DNA of 43,017 nucleotides. Source: Chlorobiota bacterium. GTDB taxonomy: Bacteria; Bacteroidota; Bacteroidia; Bacteroidales; Prolixibacteraceae. Below the pieces are notes generated by a model that was not told the origin of the DNA, made no database searches, and worked only from the letters and a program-made list of their open reading frames with translations. Each line of letters opens with the position of its first letter. The stretch's first letter is position 1. Position numbers and translations under genes: made by a program. The stretch covers positions 1-43,017 of the forward strand of contig JAADGO010000012.1 of NCBI GenBank assembly GCA_013152355.1, given 5' to 3'. Positions 37,464 to 43,017 of the stretch are shown piece after piece.

Positions 37464-39679
37464 ATGGTAAATGCTACAATTAAAACAATCGAACTAGCTG
37501 ATGGCCGTACGGTTACCATTGAAACCGGCAAACTGGCAAAACAAGCTGACGGGTCGGTTGTTGTACAAATGGGTGACACCATGTTGCTGGCCACAGTTGT
37601 ATCGGCCAAAGAAGCCAGAGAAGATATTGATTTTATGCCTCTTTCAGTTGATTACCGTGAAAAGTTCTCATCTGCAGGAAGGTTTCCCGGCGGATTCCTG
37701 AAAAGGGAAGCCCGCCCATCAGACAATGAAATCTTAACAGCACGGTTAGTCGACCGTGTTTTACGCCCTTTATTCCCTGAAAATTACCACGCCGAAACAG
37801 CCGTGATGATTTCTCTCATCTCTGCCGACAAGGATAATATTCCTGATGCCCTGGCAGGGCTGGCAGCATCTGCTGCAATCGCCGTTTCCGATGTGCCGTT
37901 TGAATGCCCGGTCTCTGAGGCCAGGGTAGCCCGCGTAAATGGCGAATTAATTATCAACCCTACTTATTCGCAATTGGAAGAAGCGGATTTGGATATTGTT
38001 GTAGGTGCCTCGCACGACAACATTATGATGGTAGAAGGAGAAATGGACGAAGTGTCGGAAGAAGAAATGCTCGAGGCTATCAAATTTGCACACGATGAAG
38101 TTAAAAAACAGTGTATTGCCCAGAATGAGCTTATTGCCGAGTTGGGGGTAGTGAAACGCGAATACAGCCATGAAACCAATGATGAAGAATTAAGGGAAAG
38201 AGTAAACAAAGACCTTTACCAGCCTTGTTATGAACTTGTGAAAAAGCAAATAGCCAACAAGCAGGAACGCCTGGATAGTTTTGCGGCATTGCGCGATGAG
38301 TTTATTGAGAAATACCTGGAAGAAAATGCGGATAACGAAGAAATTGACCTTGAATTGAATACCAACCTCATTAAAAGGTACTTCCACGATGTGGAAAAAG
38401 AAGCCATGCGCCGTATGATCCTTGATGAGGGCATCAGGCTCGATGGCCGGTCGACCACTGATATCCGCCCAATTTGGGGCGAAACCAATTACCTGCCTGG
38501 AACCCATGGCTCGTCAATTTTCACAAGGGGCGAAACCCAGTCGTTATCATCTGTAACACTGGGGACGAAAAAATTATTGACAATGTCACTATCCAGGGGA
38601 AAGAGAAATTTTTACTACATTACAACTTCCCACCATTCTGTGTTGGCGAAGCTAAAACACCAAGAGGGTTAAGCCGCCGTGAAATAGGGCATGGGAACCT
38701 TGCGCACCGGGCATTGAAAAGGGTGATCCCTGAAGATTTCCCATACATGGTGAGGATTGTTTCCGATATACTTGAATCAAACGGGTCGTCATCAATGGCA
38801 ACGGTTTGTGCAGGTACCATGGCAATGATGGATGCAGGGATAAAAATTACCAGCCCTGTTTCAGGGATCGCAATGGGGTTAATCACCGATAAAGATTCAG
38901 GCAAATATGCTATACTATCCGATATTTTAGGAGATGAAGACCATTTGGGTGATATGGACTTTAAAGTGACCGGTACCGAAAACGGGATTACAGCCACACA
39001 AATGGATATTAAGGTAGACGGGCTTTCTTATGAAATCCTGGCTAAAGCATTGGAGCAGGCCAAAGAGGGTCGTTTGTATATATTGGAGAAAATCCTGGAA
39101 ACAATTCCTGAGCCAAGGCCCGACTTTAAACCGAATGTGCCTCGTATTGAAACCATCATCATCCCAAAAGATATGATCGGCGCAATTATCGGGCCGGGAG
39201 GGAAAGTTATTCAGCAAATGCAGGAAGATACAAGTACCGTTATCGTAATTGAAGAAGTAGACAATGTTGGCATTGTTGAAATTTCGGCACCCAACGTTGA
39301 CTCCATTGAAGCAGCCAAGTCAATAATTAAAGGCATTATTGCAGTGCCCGAAGTTGGAACCGTATACAAAGGGAAAGTTAAGTCTATCGTTTCATTTGGG
39401 GCGTTTGTTGAGATATTACCGGGGAAAGAGGGGTTGCTCCATATTTCCGAGATCGACTGGAAGCGGGTTGAATCAGCCGAAGAGGTTCTTAAAGAAGGCG
39501 AAGAAGTTGAAGTGAAACTGATTGGGTTTGACGATAAAACCGGAAAACTCAAACTCTCCAGGAGAGCCTTATTACCTAAACCGGAAGGCTACGTTGAAAG
39601 GCCTGCAAGGCGCAACAACGACAGAAGGCCTCCACGGAGGAATGATGACAGAAGGCCCCCTCATAGAGGCAGGGACTAA
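37464..39679 (+). pseudogene. pnp: Polyribonucleotide nucleotidyltransferase split by a frameshift near 38564-38575
   Basis: ORF 37464-38672 carries the N-terminal half through [20 protein letters not shown] 38474-39679 (frame -1) resumes with [44 protein letters not shown] and continues through KH ([23 protein letters not shown]) and S1 ([27 protein letters not shown]) domains. Confidence 0.9.
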
Positions 39680-39688
39680 AAAATATCA

Positions 39689-39720
39689 AAAAAAACCGCT
39701 CTTTGCAGAGCGGTTTTTTT
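39689..39720 (+). terminator. Intrinsic terminator downstream of pnp
   Basis: AAAAAAACCGCTCT-ttgc-AGAGCGGTTTTTTT. Confidence 0.9.
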
Positions 39721-39749
39721 GATTCCTTTAAAAATATTAAGAAGCTGCA

Positions 39750-40232
39750 ATGGACAATTGGGAAGAACAAATTAAAGAGGTAATACATTCAAAACTCGAA
39801 GGCATAAAAGACCGGGATTTAAGATTCTTCAGGATTGAGGAATTTATCCGTAATGTAGTCCGTACCGGCAAATTTTCAAATAATTGCCCGGTGTGCAACT
39901 CTAATAAAACAGAGATTAACGCCATCATCGAGAAAATTGACGAGGCAGTTAAGGTCCCGGGGCGATCACGAAGAGAATACAGCCGGTTTATCAGCCGGCT
40001 ATCAGGGCATATAACGAAGAAACACCATTTTTACCCGCCATATCATTTTACCTACCTGTTTTCATTCATTGGACTGTCTGCCGGGTTAATCACCGGCTTT
40101 CTGGGGTCAATGCTTTTCCCGTCAACCGGGTGGACAATCCTTATTGTTGGTTTTATTGTAGGATTGCTTGCGGGGCAGGTACTGGGGAATAGGAAAGACC
40201 ATATTATACGTACTGAAGGCATGTTAATGTAA
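39750..40232 (+). CDS. Hypothetical small membrane protein with CxxC motif and two C-terminal TM segments
   Basis: 160 aa; NNCPVCNSNKTEIN; TYLFSFIGLSAGLITGFLGSMLF and WTILIVGFIVGLLAGQVLG. Confidence 0.7.
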   Translation: MDNWEEQIKEVIHSKLEGIKDRDLRFFRIEEFIRNVVRTGKFSNNCPVCNSNKTEINAIIEKIDEAVKVPGRSRREYSRFISRLSGHITKKHHFYPPYHFTYLFSFIGLSAGLITGFLGSMLFPSTGWTILIVGFIVGLLAGQVLGNRKDHIIRTEGMLM

Positions 40233-40342
40233 CCCTGTATTGTAGTTATACCCAGAAAGTCCGGCTTCTTCATTAGTCTCTGCAAGAAAAATAGTATTTT
40301 TGGATTCTAACAGGATAATTATTTTTGAAAATTCAATGTGGC

Positions 40343-40978
40343 ATGGATATTCGTTTTTTAGTAATTGAAGGGAATATTGGCTCCGGCAAAACATCGTTGG
40401 CAAAAAAATTAAGTGCCGAGTATAATGCTAAACTTGTACTCGAACAGTTTGCCGACAACCCATTCCTGCCTAAATTTTATGAAAACCCGGAAAAATATTC
40501 ATTCCCTCTTGAGCTTTCATTCCTGGCCGAACGGTACAAGCAAATAAAAAAGGAAATACTTAACCCCGGCCTGTTTCATTCACTTATAATTGCCGATTAC
40601 TATTTCTCTAAATCTGCCATATTTGCCAAGAATACGCTGCAAAAGGATGAATACAACCTCTTTAATCAGATTTTCAACATCATATTTGAATCAATGCCAA
40701 AGCCGGACCTTTATGTGTACCTTAGTTTAAGTATTGAAAATTTGCTAAATAATATTCAAATAAGAGGGAGGGCATACGAACAAACCATTGATTCGGGCTA
40801 CCTCGAAAAAATCAGGCAGGGGTATATTAATTACCTCAAACAGGTTACCGATTTCCCTGTCCTCATTTTAGACACCAATAATATCGACTTTGTACATAAT
40901 ATTGAAGGTTATAAACTAATAAAGGACGCAATCTTTAAAAGTGATTATAAATTAGGCATAAACAGGGTAATATTGTAA
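40343..40978 (+). CDS. Deoxynucleoside kinase
   Basis: FLVIEGNIGSGKTSLAKKLS (P-loop), LELSFLAERYKQI, ADYYFSKSAIFA; likely start MDIRF at 40343. Confidence 0.9.
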   Translation: MDIRFLVIEGNIGSGKTSLAKKLSAEYNAKLVLEQFADNPFLPKFYENPEKYSFPLELSFLAERYKQIKKEILNPGLFHSLIIADYYFSKSAIFAKNTLQKDEYNLFNQIFNIIFESMPKPDLYVYLSLSIENLLNNIQIRGRAYEQTIDSGYLEKIRQGYINYLKQVTDFPVLILDTNNIDFVHNIEGYKLIKDAIFKSDYKLGINRVIL

Positions 40979-41065
40979 TCATAAACTTTCAAAAAAGAAA
41001 AGCTTTATTAATTTTGTGTACAAAATTGGAATTAACAAAGAAATCAATCTAAATTCTTGTCTGTT

Positions 41066-42817
41066 ATGAGGAAATATAATTTTAAAGCTTTAGCTTTTGT
41101 AGTTCTTGCTGCAGTCCTTTCCGGTTGTGCCGGGCTGCAAAAAATGAAAAAAAATGCCAACCAGATTCAGTTCAAAGTCACTCCTGAAGTACTGGAGGCC
41201 AATGGTGGCAAAGTCGATGTCGCTATTGACGGTAAGTTCCCCGCAAAATATTTTATTAAAAAAGCCACATTGGTTGCTACCCCGGTGTTGAAATACGAAG
41301 GAGGGGAAACAGCTCTTGAACCGGTAACTTTACAGGGCGAAAAAGTTGAAGCAAACAATAAAGTTATAAATTATATTAATGGTGGGAGTTATAGTTATAA
41401 GGATGATGTTAAGTATATTGACGATATGAGCCTATCCGACCTGGAAATCAGGATAAAGGCATCAAAAGGCTCAAAAAGCATTGACTTTGCACCGATTAAA
41501 ATAGCTAATGGAGTAATTGCTACAAGTACTTTGCTTGTAAATAGGCCAAAACCTATTTTGGGGATACAAAGAGAAAAAAACACCACCGGCAAGTACGACC
41601 CGAATATCGATGCTTTCCAACGCATTGTACCTGATGAGCTGATGGCCGATATCCATTACCTGATCAACCGGGCAAACCTCCGGAAAAGCGAAATTAACTC
41701 TGACGATATCAAAAAACTAAAAGAGTATACAAAAGATGCTTACAGTGCGGAAAGGAAGAAACTGAAAGGCGTTGAGATTTCGGCTTATGCTTCACCCGAT
41801 GGCACACTTGAATTTAATGCCGACCTTGCTGAAAAACGTGAAGAAACTTCTTCCTCATATATCTCAAAAGAGTTAGAAAAAGAAGGTGTTGAAACAGGGT
41901 TGAAAGCAAGGTATACCCCTGAAGACTGGGAAGGATTTAAAAAATTGATGGAGAAATCCAATATTCAGGATAAAGAGTTGATCCTGCGTGTGCTCTCAAT
42001 GTATAAAGACCCTGAAGTACGCGAACGTGAAATTAAAAACCTTTCTGCAGCATTTACCGCTGTTGCCGAAGAGATACTCCCACGGTTAAGAAGGGCAAAA
42101 ATTGTTACCAGCATTGACCTGATCGGGAAAACAGACGAAGAAATTGCAGCACTTGCCGAATCAAATCCGGCTTCACTGAACCCTGCAGAATTGCTTTATG
42201 CTGCGACTCTTACCGAAGACTTAGGCAAACAACTATCAATCTATAAATCATTCATCAAAGTTTACCCTTCAGACTGGAGAGGCCCGAATAATGCTGGTTT
42301 TGTACTTGTCAAGCAAAACAAATATGATGATGCCAGGCCTTTATTCGAAAAAGCTGAACAACTGAAAAACGATGAGCCCATTATTAAAAATAACCTGGGA
42401 GCTGTTGCCCTGCATGGCGGCAATATTCAAAAAGCAGAAGAATTGTTTGGTGCTGCTGCCGGGGCAGGCGATGAGGTTAACTATAATTTAGGAATGGTTA
42501 GCGTTAAAAAAGCTGAATACGACAAAGCAGTAAGGTACTTCAAAAAAGAGGCAGATGTAAACACTGCTCTGGCAAAAATATTAACAGGCGATAACAATGG
42601 TGCACTTAAAGACCTTGAAAGCACCAACATGCCAGGCTGCTTTATGAAGGAATACTTAAAAGCAGTTATCGGAGCCCGTACAGCAAAAGAAAGCCTGCTT
42701 TTCGACAGCCTTGCAAAAGCAGTGGATATGAATCCTGACCTTAAAGCAAAAGCAAAAAAAGATATGGAATTTGCAAAATACTTTACCGACTCAAAATTCA
42801 TCGCAATTGTTGAATAA
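41066..42817 (+). CDS. Lipoprotein with OmpA-like and TPR-like regions
   Basis: MRKYNFKALAFVVLAAVLSGCAG lipobox; GVEISAYASPDGTLEFNADLAEKREE OmpA-like segment; C-terminal NNAGFVLVKQNKYDDARPLFEKAEQL TPR-like repeats. Confidence 0.8.
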   Translation: MRKYNFKALAFVVLAAVLSGCAGLQKMKKNANQIQFKVTPEVLEANGGKVDVAIDGKFPAKYFIKKATLVATPVLKYEGGETALEPVTLQGEKVEANNKVINYINGGSYSYKDDVKYIDDMSLSDLEIRIKASKGSKSIDFAPIKIANGVIATSTLLVNRPKPILGIQREKNTTGKYDPNIDAFQRIVPDELMADIHYLINRANLRKSEINSDDIKKLKEYTKDAYSAERKKLKGVEISAYASPDGTLEFNADLAEKREETSSSYISKELEKEGVETGLKARYTPEDWEGFKKLMEKSNIQDKELILRVLSMYKDPEVREREIKNLSAAFTAVAEEILPRLRRAKIVTSIDLIGKTDEEIAALAESNPASLNPAELLYAATLTEDLGKQLSIYKSFIKVYPSDWRGPNNAGFVLVKQNKYDDARPLFEKAEQLKNDEPIIKNNLGAVALHGGNIQKAEELFGAAAGAGDEVNYNLGMVSVKKAEYDKAVRYFKKEADVNTALAKILTGDNNGALKDLESTNMPGCFMKEYLKAVIGARTAKESLLFDSLAKAVDMNPDLKAKAKKDMEFAKYFTDSKFIAIVE

Positions 42818-42834
42818 TCTTTTAAAAAGATATA

Positions 42835-42867
42835 AAAAAAAAGGCAGCTTAAAGCTGCCTTTTTTTA
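42835..42867 (+). terminator. Intrinsic terminator
   Basis: AAAAAAAAGGCAGCT-taa-AGCTGCCTTTTTTTT. Confidence 0.9.
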
Positions 42868-43017
42868 TGCCCAGCCCCCTCCCCTACTAATTTGTAATTT
42901 TAAAATGCAGGTAATTACAGGCATCTGACACTGATTTAATAGAGCTATCCCCCATAAGGATATAATGCCCGCTTTCAGGGGGCTATCGGCATTTCCCCGG
43001 CTTTTTATTTCCGGATA

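Noticed and set aside
38474-38563. ATG 38474 as a genuine start of a separate C-terminal PNPase gene
   Set aside because: Residues before DEKIID in this frame ([30 protein letters not shown]) are out-of-frame reading of the conserved pnp sequence, so this is a frameshift and not two genes.
42880-43017. Minus-strand C-terminal-like fragment PPESGHYILMGDSSIKSVSDACNYLHFKITN at the window end
   Set aside because: An in-frame stop lies just upstream and the window ends; too short to support a gene or pseudogene call.
1-43017. CRISPR arrays, tRNA/rRNA genes, prophage or defence systems
   Set aside because: No regularly spaced repeats, no cloverleaf or rRNA-like sequence and no phage or defence protein motifs were recognised on manual reading; a tRNAscan/Infernal/PADLOC run would be decisive.

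Overview
Bacteroidota-type chromosomal window, mostly core metabolism, inferred from gene content (SprA, DUF4837, S46 peptidase) and TAnnTTTG promoter boxes. Left to right: a truncated, frameshifted IS91-like transposase remnant; a large secreted glycoside hydrolase; rnhA; an S46 dipeptidyl peptidase; an M23 peptidase; dxr; rseP; tatA; a DUF4837 lipoprotein; a small lipoprotein; an M17 leucyl aminopeptidase; pdxA-ruvA-sprA; a complete trpEGDCFBA operon; a small conserved-looking ORF; an aminotransferase; ald; a voltage-gated-type K+ channel; thyA-folA; a lipoprotein; rpsO; pnp split by a frameshift; a small membrane protein; a deoxynucleoside kinase; and an OmpA/TPR-like lipoprotein. The strongest non-gene signal is between sprA and trpE. 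Two tandem Trp-rich leader peptides (MVKQKNTIWLPWWGLLT and MKRFELNNWWWRIIFSQKP) are each followed by an intrinsic terminator, and the first also has a mutually exclusive antiterminator pairing. This looks like a tandem ribosome-mediated trp attenuator. Other signals: a pnp frameshift explained by collapse of an inferred 7-bp direct repeat, three exact copies of an intergenic 20-mer (TTTAACTTTAAACAACTTCA), a 39-bp near-perfect palindrome, and a structured rpsO leader. No tRNA, rRNA or CRISPR was seen.
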